A DNA stretch of 64,000 nucleotides. It comes from Bifidobacterium platyrrhinorum (GTDB lineage Bacteria > Actinomycetota > Actinomycetes > Actinomycetales > Bifidobacteriaceae). A model generated the notes under the pieces. It did no database searches. It had not been told where the DNA came from and saw nothing but the letters and a program-made list of their open reading frames with translations. How positions within the stretch are numbered: position 1 is the stretch's first letter; each line of letters starts with the position of its first letter. The position numbers and the translations under genes are program-made. The DNA lies in the NCBI RefSeq assembly GCF_010667645.1, contig NZ_WHZV01000001.1, positions 451,254-515,253 of the forward strand, in the 5' to 3' direction. This document shows positions 17,286 through 25,195 of the stretch, piece by piece.

Positions 17286-17325
17286 TTCTTAGCGGTTCCT
17301 AAGCCGTGCCGCGGTCTGATATAAC
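17286..17325 (+). promoter_or_regulatory. Promoter with 11-bp-spaced direct repeats before the response regulator
   Basis: TTCTTA (17286-17291) and TTCCTA (17297-17302) are spaced by 11 bases and followed by a TATAAC -10 box at 17320-17325. Direct repeats one helical turn apart are typical binding sites of OmpR-family regulators, so autoregulation is likely. Confidence 0.5.
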
Positions 17326-17362
17326 CGTAGAAGACCATGGCCGATCCGCGAGGTGAACGCAT

Positions 17363-18085
17363 ATGACCACAGTGGATGAGAACAGGACGACGGAAAGGAC
17401 GGAGACGTCGCCGGAGCGGCTGCTCCTGCCCGCCGTCCTGCTCATCGAGGACGACCCGAACCTCGGCGCCATGACCGCCGAGATGCTCGCCGCCGACTAC
17501 CGTACCGACTGGGCGCAATCGGTCGGCGACGCGACCCGGCTCATGGCCGGCGCACGCTACGACGCGCTCATCGTCGACCGGCGGCTGCCCGACGGCGACG
17601 GACTCGACCTCATCCGCATGCTGCGCGGCACCGGCGTCACCACGCCGGCGCTCATCCTCACCGCGCTCGTCGAAATCGACGACATCGTCGAGGGCCTCGA
17701 CGCCGGCGCCAACGACTACCTGACCAAACCGTTCCACTTCGTCGAGCTCGAGGCGCGCCTGCGCGCCCTCCTGCGCGGCTTCCACGCGCAGGCCAACGGC
17801 GTGATGGTCGGCGACTGGCTGCTCAAACCCGACTCCAACGTCATCGAGGACCCGGACGGGCGGGCCGTGCCGCTCACCGACGTCGAGACGAAGCTGCTCG
17901 CCGCGCTCGCCACCTCACCCGACCACGTGTTCACCCGCGAGGAGCTGCTCGCCGGCGCGTTCTCGCCCGGCAGCGACCTGGGCGCCGTCGACGTGTACGT
18001 CTCCTACGTGCGCGGCAAGACCACGCGTCGCATCATCGACACCGTGCGCGGCCGCGGCTACCGCATCGGCACTCCGGAAGGATGA
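17363..18085 (+). CDS. OmpR-family response regulator (probable SerR counterpart)
   Basis: The 240-residue regulator has a receiver domain at about residues 24-138, with acidic pocket IEDDP (Asp30, Asp31), phosphoacceptor Asp72 in LIVDRRLPD and Lys122 in TKPF. A winged-helix DNA-binding domain follows (residues 150-240; FTREELLAG, VDVYVSYVRGK, TVRGRGYRIG). The N-terminal 23 residues are an unusual polar extension. GAGGTGAACGC precedes ATG 17363. The sensor kinase follows after 3 bases and the serpin gene converges on the pair; in B. breve a two-component system of this kind (SerRK) controls the serpin. That role here rests on context. Confidence 0.9.
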   Translation: MTTVDENRTTERTETSPERLLLPAVLLIEDDPNLGAMTAEMLAADYRTDWAQSVGDATRLMAGARYDALIVDRRLPDGDGLDLIRMLRGTGVTTPALILTALVEIDDIVEGLDAGANDYLTKPFHFVELEARLRALLRGFHAQANGVMVGDWLLKPDSNVIEDPDGRAVPLTDVETKLLAALATSPDHVFTREELLAGAFSPGSDLGAVDVYVSYVRGKTTRRIIDTVRGRGYRIGTPEG

Positions 18086-18088
18086 GCG

Positions 18089-19117
18089 ATGAGCATCACA
18101 TCATCGAACAAGGGACGCGCCCGGCTCATCAGCCTGCGCATGACCATCGCCATGGCCGCCATCACCGTGATCGGCGGCATCCTCTTCACGCTCGGGGTGC
18201 TGCTCGGCTCACGCCACGAGTTCACGGAACGCGGCCTCGACCCCAATGCCATGAGCGTCACCGAACAGTTCGGCTCCGGCATGATGGTCATCGACACGAG
18301 GAAGGCCATCGCGTTCACCCTCCTGTTCGTCGTCGGCGTTATCGCCGCCGTGGCCGTCGTCGGCCGCTACTACGCGCGCAAGGAGGTCGAACCGCTCGAA
18401 CGCGCGTTCGAACTCCAGAAGGATTTCGTCGCCGACGCCAGTCACGAGCTCAAGACGCCGCTCGCCGTGATCGCCACGCGCATCGACCTCATCGACTTCC
18501 GCCGCTCTCATGGCGGCGACATCGACGCGCCGCTCGCCGCATTGCGCGGCGACGTCGACCGCATGACCGCCATCATCACCGACCTGCTCGTCGCCGCACG
18601 CGGCGCCGTCAACGCCGAACCCGTAGCCCTCGCCGACGTGGCCGACCAGTCCGTCGAGGAGGTGCGCCCGCTCGCCGAGACGCGCGGCGTCGGCCTCGTC
18701 GTGCGCGTCGACGGGGAACGCGGACGGCTCGTCGTGCGCGGCAACGCGATCGGACTGTCCCGATGCCTCGTCGCCGTGCTCGACAACGCCATCGCCCACT
18801 CGCCCGATGGCGCGCAGGTCGCCGTCTCGGTAGGTTACCTGCACGGCGGCCGGGCCGTCGTGCGCGTCACCGATCACGGCGCCGGCATCGGCGACGATCC
18901 CGAACGCCTGTTCCGCCGGTTCGCCCGCGACGACGACGGCACCGCGCACCAGGGCTACGGGCTGGGCCTCTCCCTCGCCCGCGACGTGGCGACCCGCTAC
19001 GGCGGCACGCTCGACGTGGAATCCACGTCGCCGGCCGGCACCACGATGCGTCTCACCCTGCCGCTCATGGACGGGGGACGGCGAAGGGGCGTCACAGGTC
19101 GCGCACCGCGCCGATGA
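18089..19117 (+). CDS. Sensor histidine kinase (probable SerK counterpart)
   Basis: The 342-residue kinase has membrane segments at about 17-40 and 72-92, which enclose a short (about 30-residue) extracytoplasmic loop. The dimerisation box is DASHELKTPLAV with His119, and the ATP domain has the N-box LDNAIAHS, G1 DHGAGIG and G2 GYGLGLSLA. The small external loop has no room for a folded sensor domain, so the signal may come through the membrane or from a partner. The last 26 bases overlap the 3' end of the serpin gene on the other strand. Together with the regulator it likely senses proteases or their damage. Confidence 0.9.
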   Translation: MSITSSNKGRARLISLRMTIAMAAITVIGGILFTLGVLLGSRHEFTERGLDPNAMSVTEQFGSGMMVIDTRKAIAFTLLFVVGVIAAVAVVGRYYARKEVEPLERAFELQKDFVADASHELKTPLAVIATRIDLIDFRRSHGGDIDAPLAALRGDVDRMTAIITDLLVAARGAVNAEPVALADVADQSVEEVRPLAETRGVGLVVRVDGERGRLVVRGNAIGLSRCLVAVLDNAIAHSPDGAQVAVSVGYLHGGRAVVRVTDHGAGIGDDPERLFRRFARDDDGTAHQGYGLGLSLARDVATRYGGTLDVESTSPAGTTMRLTLPLMDGGRRRGVTGRAPRR

Positions 19118-20561
19118 ACAACGGCACGCCGTCCGGCGTGGACAACTCGTAGAGGAACGGCCGGTCCACGTCGAACGTGACCTTATCGGCGATGGGCGCC
19201 CCGGCCGCCTCCGTCTGGATCTGCGTGAACGCGGCCGCCTTCGCGCCCTTCTCGTTCACCTCGATGCGCGTGCCCTGGATGATCTCGCCGATGAACGGAT
19301 TCCCCGGCAGCCCGTCAGGCTCCAGCATGCCGGAGAAATCCGCCGTGCCCTGCGAGAACGCGTCCGTCACGCCCAACGCCCGGAGCGTCTTCTCGGCGCT
19401 CTCTGGAGAGAACGCGTTTTCGATGGAGAACCGCGGAAGTTTCAGGTCCACGCTTGTCGACGCGGCCTCCACCTCCGGGACGGCGTTTCCCGCGGCATCG
19501 GTTCCGGCCTTCTCGCTGCAGGTGGGCGCATCGCCGCCGGTCTCGCGCGCGGAGCACGTCGACATCGCCCACTCCAGCCGCGCCGCGTCGGAGGAGAACT
19601 CGTCGAACCGTCCCTCGGCGGGCAGCAGCACCGTCAGCGCGCCGCCGTTGTCGAACGGGATGGAGACGCGCCGCCATGAGCCGTCCGCCGCCTGTGCATA
19701 GCCCATCGAATCGAACGTATGCGCCATCATCGGCACCATGCGCTCGCGCGAAGCGCCGTGGAACGTCCGATCCTCGGTGTTCGTCTCCTCGAACGGTGTC
19801 TCCCAGCGGCCGTCCGCGTACACGGTGTCGATGATCGTCATCACCGTGTCGGCGTTCAACCGGATGTCCGGTTTGAGCATGCCGTGGGTGTTGTCCTCGA
19901 TCCATTCGGACATGCGCTTCTCGGCGCGCGCGTCGAACGCGAGGGATTCCACGTCGGCGTCGAACCTTTCCTGCGCGGCCCGCCGGAACGAATCCTTGAG
20001 CGTGTAGCGGCCATCCACCCACACGGAGTCGTGCACGTCCATCACGGACCGCGCATCGTCGTACCGGCCGTTGACCGACGAGCGCAGCGACGTGTAGTCC
20101 CCGTCGCCGAGACCCTTGGCTCCGAGCGTCTCGTCCAATTGCGTGCGCGTCGCGCCGCCGGCGCCCTGCGCGGCGAGCGCGAGCGCCATCCACATCGACG
20201 TGGGGGAGTAGTTGACGTTGACGTTGCCGTCGTCGCCGTTCGCCGCGTCGAGGAACCCGGGTGCGGAACGGTAGGCGAATCCGGTGACCGCGTCGATCGC
20301 GGTCTGCGTCGCCGGTTCGGCCGGCTCCCTGCGCATGAGCGCGACGGTTCGGGCGCCGCCTCCCAGCGTCCACCAGACGGTCCCGCCTCCGCCGATCGCG
20401 ATGATCGCCGCCAGCAGCGCGGCGAGGATGATGCGGACGCGTTTCGCGCGGCTCGGGGACCGGGATGTGTGTGAGGCGCGTGACGAGCCTTCGCCCGGCG
20501 CGGTCGGCGCGGACGTCGTGACGGTTGTTGATGGTGTCGTGTCGTGGTCTCGCGTGGACAT
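19092..20561 (-). CDS. Membrane-anchored serpin (serine protease inhibitor)
   Basis: The 489-residue protein has a Ser/Thr-rich cytoplasmic tail, one membrane segment (about 43-66) and an extracellular serpin fold. The family marks are NVNYSPTSMWMALALAAQGAGG, the breach and shutter segments, and the reactive-centre hinge EKGAKAAAF (437-445), whose small residues predict an inhibitory serpin. Counting from Gly439 as P15 puts P1-P1' at Ala453-Gly454, with a Glu-Ala pair two residues earlier. Small P1 residues fit elastase-like targets. Bifidobacterial serpins inhibit neutrophil and pancreatic elastases by suicide complex formation, a host-interaction trait. GAGGGAGA precedes the ATG at 20561. 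Confidence 0.95.
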   Translation of the reverse strand: MSTRDHDTTPSTTVTTSAPTAPGEGSSRASHTSRSPSRAKRVRIILAALLAAIIAIGGGGTVWWTLGGGARTVALMRREPAEPATQTAIDAVTGFAYRSAPGFLDAANGDDGNVNVNYSPTSMWMALALAAQGAGGATRTQLDETLGAKGLGDGDYTSLRSSVNGRYDDARSVMDVHDSVWVDGRYTLKDSFRRAAQERFDADVESLAFDARAEKRMSEWIEDNTHGMLKPDIRLNADTVMTIIDTVYADGRWETPFEETNTEDRTFHGASRERMVPMMAHTFDSMGYAQAADGSWRRVSIPFDNGGALTVLLPAEGRFDEFSSDAARLEWAMSTCSARETGGDAPTCSEKAGTDAAGNAVPEVEAASTSVDLKLPRFSIENAFSPESAEKTLRALGVTDAFSQGTADFSGMLEPDGLPGNPFIGEIIQGTRIEVNEKGAKAAAFTQIQTEAAGAPIADKVTFDVDRPFLYELSTPDGVPLFIGAVRDL

Positions 20562-20621
20562 GGCGATCTCCCTCGATCCGTCGATGCTGCTCGCGTTACC
20601 TCCCGCGATACCGCCATCGTA

Positions 20622-21560
20622 TCAGCGGGCGTCACCCGCTTCCGTCGCCTCCCGTGCGGATGCGTTTCGCTCCACGCCGGCGAGCTCGGCGATGCGGTCC
20701 ACGAACGCGGCGACGGTTGGCGTGGGGTCGGTCGGGTAGAGCAGACCGTACTGCATGCCGACCGGTTCGGGCCAGTCCACGGCCACGTTGACGAGCTGCG
20801 GGTGCACGTCGGCCCACATCGGTTTGGAGACGAGCAGGTCGCCGGTCCGGGCGCACTCGTTGAACACGTCCAGATCGTAATGGTCGATGTCGGCCAGTTC
20901 GATGCCGCCGGCGCGTTCGAACAGGTCGCGTGCGACGTCGTCCGTGCCGTTGCCGCGCGGCAGCATGCGTATGCGCGTGCCGGCGAGGTCGTCGAGCGTC
21001 ACCCTGGCGCGGCGGGCGAGCGCATGGCCGCGCGGCACGGCCAGACACAACGGTTCGTAGGACAATGCCAGCGTCCCGCATACGCCCGTCCAATGATCGG
21101 GTGCGAACGCGGTGGCGATCACGTCGATCGTGCCGCCGAGCCGGGCGATGATGTCGGTGATGGACGTGCGGTTGTCCGGCAGGGAGACGAGTTCGAGGCG
21201 GATGCTCGGAGTGCGGCCGGCGTCATGCTGCCACAGGTCGAGGATGCGTCTGCCCGGCCGCAGCATGGAGACGCCGAGACGCACCGGCACGATGTCCGGC
21301 CGGGCGCGCCGCCGCGCCCTGCGGATGATCTCATCCGACCGGCGGATCAGGTCGCGCGCGCCCTCCACGAGTTCCGTGCCGGCCGGTGTGGGGGTCACGC
21401 CGCCGTGCGAGCGGACGAACAGGGTGAGCCCGTATTCCGTTTCGAACGTGTTGACCTGTTTGGCGACTGCCGGCGTCGAGATGTGCAGGAGGCGCCCCGC
21501 CTTCGCGAAACTGCCCGTCTCCGCCGCCGCCACGATAGCATCCAAGCGCCTGTCGTACAT
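20622..21560 (-). CDS. LysR-family transcriptional regulator
   Basis: The 312-residue regulator has the N-terminal winged helix (AETGSFAKAGRLLHISTPAV, then QVNTFETEYGLTLFVRS) and an effector domain with a two-lobe fold. The start at 21560 has AAAGGACG at the right distance. The gene is divergent from an MFS gene, and the gap holds a perfect TATGGTTCATA inverted repeat that fits a LysR binding site, so it probably controls the transporter and itself. The effector is unknown. The serpin gene follows on the same strand after 60 bases, close enough for read-through but with no sign of coupling. Confidence 0.9.
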   Translation of the reverse strand: MYDRRLDAIVAAAETGSFAKAGRLLHISTPAVAKQVNTFETEYGLTLFVRSHGGVTPTPAGTELVEGARDLIRRSDEIIRRARRRARPDIVPVRLGVSMLRPGRRILDLWQHDAGRTPSIRLELVSLPDNRTSITDIIARLGGTIDVIATAFAPDHWTGVCGTLALSYEPLCLAVPRGHALARRARVTLDDLAGTRIRMLPRGNGTDDVARDLFERAGGIELADIDHYDLDVFNECARTGDLLVSKPMWADVHPQLVNVAVDWPEPVGMQYGLLYPTDPTPTVAAFVDRIAELAGVERNASAREATEAGDAR

Positions 21561-21597
21561 CGTCGTCCTTTCCATCCGTCCGGACGTTTCATCTGCG

Positions 21598-21638
21598 CCC
21601 CCTTCAGGGGGAGCTGCCGGCGAAGCCGGCTGAGGGGG
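21598..21638. repeat. REP-like hairpin repeat (CCCTCAGCCGGC type)
   Basis: The segment contains GCCGGC-GAA-GCCGGC flanked by CCCCTTCAGGGGGAG and CTGAGGGGG. It resembles short dispersed elements of the form CCCTCAGnCGGCTTCGCCGnCAGCTCCCCC that I recall from several gut bacteria. Only one copy is in this window. Confidence 0.45.
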
Positions 21639-21650
21639 TGAGCGTGAACC

Positions 21651-21675
21651 TATGGTTCATACAATATGAACCATA
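21651..21675. promoter_or_regulatory. Perfect inverted repeat, probable LysR operator
   Basis: TATGGTTCATA-CAA-TATGAACCATA has perfect 11-bp arms. A third half site, TGAACC, abuts it at 21645-21650. It lies between the divergent lysR and MFS genes. Confidence 0.65.
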
Positions 21676-21779
21676 ATCACTCACATTCCAACGTTCCCAA
21701 CATCCCACGCGCCGTACCATATCCTACGCGACAACCGATATGACATTCCGATCCATAGCGTAAGGAGAGAACGACGACC

Positions 21780-23186
21780 ATCTCATCGACCGTTTCATCG
21801 CCCGCCCCATCGACTTCGTCGACGGCGTTTCCGGACGACCGCACGCGGGCCATCGCCCGTTCCGCGCCGTTCGCCACGGCCGCCGCGTCCATCGCCTCGT
21901 TCCTCGTCGGCATGGACGTGCTCATCGTCAACGTGGCGCTGCCCACCATCAGCCGCGACCTCGGCGGCGACATGGCCGTCCAGCAGTGGGTGGTCGACGG
22001 CTACAGTCTCCTGTTCGCCGCGCTCCTCCTGCTGTGCGGCAACCTCGCCGACCGGTGGGGTGCCAGACGCGTGTTCGTCTGCGGGGCCGCGCTGTTCGCC
22101 GCCGCATCCCTGTTCAGTTCGTTCGCATGGTCGATGGGCGCGCTCGTCCTCGGCCGATGCCTGCTCGGTGTGGCGTCCGCCCTGATCCTGCCCGCCTCCA
22201 TGGCGCTCATCAACGAGACGAACCCCGATCCGAAGCGACGCGCCTGGGCACTCGCCCTGTGGGGCGCGGGCGGCGCGAGCGCGTCTGCCGTGGGGCCGCT
22301 GCTCGGAGGACTCCTCACGCCCATCCACTGGAGTCTCGTGTTCGCGGTCAACGTGCCGTTCTGCCTGCTGGTCCTCGGCCTGTGCACGCGCGTCGCGCCC
22401 TCGCCTCGCCGTGCCAAGCGGTTCGACTGGGTGGGGCAGGCGCTCGCGCTGTCCGGCCTCGTCGCCCTCATCGCCGGCGTCATCGAGATCGGCGCCCTCG
22501 GCGTCTCCTCGCTCCTCGCTTGGACGCTCGTCGCCGGCGGCGCGATCCTGCTCGTCGCGTTCGTCCGCTCCCAGGCGCAGGTCCGCGCGCCCATGATGCC
22601 GCTGGGACTGTTCCATGTGCGCGGCATGCAGGTCGCGCTGCTCATCGGCTTCGTCATGATCTTCAACTGGTACGGCATGGTGTTCATCTGCACGCTGTTC
22701 CTGCAGAACGGGCTCGGCATGGGCGCCTTCGCCGCCGGGCTCGTGTTCGTGCCGTCCGCGTTCGTCACCATCGCCGGCAACCTCGTCGGCGGGCGCATCA
22801 TCACCGCACGCGGGTCGAAGTTCTCGATCACGCTGGGACTCGCGATCATGATCGCGGGATTCCTGTTCGAATTCCTCCACCCGTCGCCGATCCCCGTATG
22901 GGCGATCGCCACGGGGCTGAGCGTCGTCGGATTCGGCGCCGCCATCACCACGCCCGCGGCCGCCGGCGTGGTGCTCAAGAGCGTCGACCCCGCGCAGGCC
23001 GGCATCGCCTCCGCCATGTTCAACACGTTCCGCCAGGTCGGCGGCGCGGTCGGCGTGGCCGTGTTCGGCGTCATCGCCACGTTCCTGCCCTCGCTCACCC
23101 TGGCCCTGCGCGCCGTGTTCCTCGCCTCCGCGCTCCTGCTCGCCCTCATCCTCGCCTTCGAACTCCTACGCTGGCGCGACCGCTGA
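21780..23186 (+). CDS. MFS transporter, DHA2 drug-efflux type, with no canonical start codon
   Basis: The product is a roughly 468-residue DHA2-type drug:H+ antiporter. The first conventional start, ATG 21912, falls inside membrane segment 1 (SIASFLVGMDVLIVNVALPT), so the true N-terminus is upstream. In-frame coding continues back to 21780 with no ATG, GTG or TTG. There an ATC stands 12 bases after AAGGAG and opens a Ser/Thr/Pro-rich N-terminal tail. Either ATC is used as a rare start or an ATG has been mutated. Other family marks are the motif A-like region LCGNLADRWGARR and the LDV-type first segment. The divergent LysR probably regulates it. Confidence 0.8.
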   Translation: MSSTVSSPAPSTSSTAFPDDRTRAIARSAPFATAAASIASFLVGMDVLIVNVALPTISRDLGGDMAVQQWVVDGYSLLFAALLLLCGNLADRWGARRVFVCGAALFAAASLFSSFAWSMGALVLGRCLLGVASALILPASMALINETNPDPKRRAWALALWGAGGASASAVGPLLGGLLTPIHWSLVFAVNVPFCLLVLGLCTRVAPSPRRAKRFDWVGQALALSGLVALIAGVIEIGALGVSSLLAWTLVAGGAILLVAFVRSQAQVRAPMMPLGLFHVRGMQVALLIGFVMIFNWYGMVFICTLFLQNGLGMGAFAAGLVFVPSAFVTIAGNLVGGRIITARGSKFSITLGLAIMIAGFLFEFLHPSPIPVWAIATGLSVVGFGAAITTPAAAGVVLKSVDPAQAGIASAMFNTFRQVGGAVGVAVFGVIATFLPSLTLALRAVFLASALLLALILAFELLRWRDR

Positions 23187-23314
23187 CGTACGGCGGCATG
23201 CCGTCGGCTCCGCGTCTGTCATGAGGCTTCCTCCGCTCCCGGCATCGGGAAGGCGATACAATCACCATTCAGGACGGTATGCGTCCGCAAGGGACTCGTG
23301 GAGGAGGTTCGACG

Positions 23315-24190
23315 ATGAGCAGGGGGATCGACGACATCAGGACGGTGGCGAACGTGGGCACGGGCACGATGGGGCATGCCATCGCGCTCCAGTTCGCGCT
23401 CGCCGGCTACGACACGAGGCTGGTCGGCCGTAGCGAGAAGTCGCTGGACCGTGCGACGGCGAACATCCGCCGGGACGCGACGGCGTTCGCCGACGCGGGA
23501 CTGCTGCGCGACGGCGAGACCGTCGACGACGTGCTCGCCAGCATCACGCCGGTCGTCGGCTACGAGCGGGGTGTCGCCGACGCGGACTTCGTCATCGAAT
23601 CCGTGGCGGAGAACCTCGACGTCAAGAAGTCCGTGTGGACCGAGGTGGAACGCTTCGCGCCCGAGGACGCGATCTTCGCGACCAACACGTCCGGCCTGAG
23701 CCCGACGGCCATAGCCTCGGCGCTCGAACATCCGGAGCGTTTCGTCGTCGCCCACTTCTGGAATCCCGCCCAGCTCATGCCGCTCGTCGAGGTCGTGCCG
23801 GGGGAGAAGACCACGAGGGACGTGGTCGATACGACCTTCGACCTCATGGCACGCATCGGCAAGAAGCCGGCCCGGCTCAACAAGGAGTCGCTCGGCTTCA
23901 TCGGCAACCGTCTCCAGATGGCCGTGCTGCGCGAGGAGTTCCACATCATCCAGGAGGGCATCGCCGACGCCGCCACCGTGGACGACGTGATGAAATACAG
24001 TCTCGGCCGCCGCTGGAACCTCGTTGGCCCGGTCGCCAGCATCGATCTGGGCGGACTCGACGTGTTCTACAACATCAGCACCTACCTGTTCGACGACATG
24101 GACAACGGCACCGGGCCGAGCCCGCTGCTCGCCGAAAAGGTCAAGGCCGGCGACCTCGGCGCGAAGACCGGCAGGGGATTCTTCTCCTGA
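23315..24190 (+). CDS. 3-hydroxyacyl-CoA dehydrogenase NAD-binding protein, cut by an in-frame TGA
   Basis: The 291-residue product resembles 3-hydroxyacyl/3-hydroxybutyryl-CoA dehydrogenase: NAD fold VANVGTGTMGHAIALQFA, catalytic-region FATNTSGLSPTAIA and HFWNPAQLMPLVEV (His-Pro replaced by His-Phe-Trp-Asn-Pro, as in gulonate-type relatives), and the C-terminal helical domain GFIGNRLQMAVLREE. It ends at GRGFFS with TGA exactly where relatives have Trp. The frame then stays open for 28 more sense codons with plausible family sequence. So the gene is either recently truncated or read through. GAGGAGG precedes ATG 23315. The substrate is open; the closest subgroup may act on 3-hydroxy acids rather than CoA esters. 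Confidence 0.85.
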   Translation: MSRGIDDIRTVANVGTGTMGHAIALQFALAGYDTRLVGRSEKSLDRATANIRRDATAFADAGLLRDGETVDDVLASITPVVGYERGVADADFVIESVAENLDVKKSVWTEVERFAPEDAIFATNTSGLSPTAIASALEHPERFVVAHFWNPAQLMPLVEVVPGEKTTRDVVDTTFDLMARIGKKPARLNKESLGFIGNRLQMAVLREEFHIIQEGIADAATVDDVMKYSLGRRWNLVGPVASIDLGGLDVFYNISTYLFDDMDNGTGPSPLLAEKVKAGDLGAKTGRGFFS

Positions 24191-24277
24191 CAGGGCGAGG
24201 ACGGCAGACGTGTCATCGAACAACGCGACCAGGCGCTGCTGCGCGCGTTGAAGGACGACGCGGCGGAAGACCGCTGA
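24188..24277 (+). other. In-frame C-terminal extension after an internal TGA
   Basis: After TGA 24188-24190 the same frame reads QGEDGRRVIEQRDQALLRAL and a short acidic tail up to TGA 24275-24277. Relatives end in a segment like W-x-PE-x-x-x-x-V-I-x-x-RD-x-ALL-x-AL, so the extension is homologous coding sequence and the internal TGA most likely replaced TGG. Confidence 0.65.
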
Positions 24278-24307
24278 GGACGGCACCCGGCCGCCGTCAT
24301 GTTCGCG

Positions 24308-24342
24308 ATGCGGACGCATCCGCGGACCGTATGCGTCCGCAT
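24308..24342. promoter_or_regulatory. 12-bp inverted repeat before the methyltransferase gene
   Basis: ATGCGGACGCAT (24308-24319) and ATGCGTCCGCAT (24331-24342) are reverse complements around 11 bases. The 13-base core GTATGCGTCCGCA also occurs at 23278-23290 before the dehydrogenase gene. It may be an operator shared by both genes, or act as a terminator. Confidence 0.45.
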
Positions 24343-24358
24343 CGCTAGCGTGAAACGC

Positions 24359-25144
24359 ATGGTCGTATGGGATTCCGAACAGTATCTGCGGTTCAAGACG
24401 GAACGCACGCAGCCGTCACATGATCTGGCGATGCAGCTGCCGCCGGACGACGGGACGGTCACGCGGCTCATCGACATCGGCTGCGGGCCGGGCAACAGCA
24501 CCGCCGTGCTGCGCGAACGCTACCCGCACGCCGCGATCCTCGGCGTGGACAGCTCGCCGGAGATGATCGCCGCCGCCCGCCAGGCCCATCCGGACATCGA
24601 CTTCGCCCTGTGCGACATGTCCAAGACGGACGAGGTCGCCGCCCTGCCGCACGACTTCGATGTGGTCTTCTCCAACGCGTGCATCCAATGGGTGCCCGAC
24701 CATCCGCGCCTCATCCCCGCGATGCTCGGCCTGCTGCGCGAAGGCGGCATGCTCGCCGTGCAGACGCCGATGAACTACGAGGAACCCATCCACCGCATCA
24801 TCGGCGAACTGGTGCATTCGCCGGCGTACACGGACCGGCTCCCGCAGGCCCGCGAGTTCTTCAACCTCACGCCGCCCGAATACTGGGAGCTGCTGCACGC
24901 GCACGCCGCGCATTTCCGCATGTGGACGACCACCTACATGCACACCCTGCCCTCGCATGAGGCCATCATGGACTGGTATCGCGGCACCGGACTGCGCCCC
25001 TACCTGCAGGCACTCCGCGACGAGCGCGAACGGGCCTCCTTCGAGCACGAGGTGTTCGTCCGCGTGCGCGACGCCTACCCGACCCGGTCCGACGGCAGCA
25101 TCATCTTCCCGTTCCCCCGGTTCTTCTTCACCGCCGTGCGGTGA
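24359..25144 (+). CDS. SAM-dependent methyltransferase (trans-aconitate methyltransferase-like)
   Basis: The roughly 261-residue class I methyltransferase starts VVWDSEQYLRF and has motif I LIDIGCGPGNST (residues 37-48), the acidic loop GVDSSPEMI, NACIQWVPDH and ILGVD-type strand order typical of Tam. Tam methylates trans-aconitate, an aconitase inhibitor; the substrate here is by similarity only. I chose ATG 24359 because a TAGCGT -10 box ends 7 bases upstream, the leaderless pattern of this genome; ATGs upstream lie inside the palindrome. Confidence 0.82.
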   Translation: MVVWDSEQYLRFKTERTQPSHDLAMQLPPDDGTVTRLIDIGCGPGNSTAVLRERYPHAAILGVDSSPEMIAAARQAHPDIDFALCDMSKTDEVAALPHDFDVVFSNACIQWVPDHPRLIPAMLGLLREGGMLAVQTPMNYEEPIHRIIGELVHSPAYTDRLPQAREFFNLTPPEYWELLHAHAAHFRMWTTTYMHTLPSHEAIMDWYRGTGLRPYLQALRDERERASFEHEVFVRVRDAYPTRSDGSIIFPFPRFFFTAVR

Positions 25145-25195
25145 GCCGGGAAGGGCGCCGGCGCAACATTTCGAGAGGAAAGGAAGGGCCGCATC

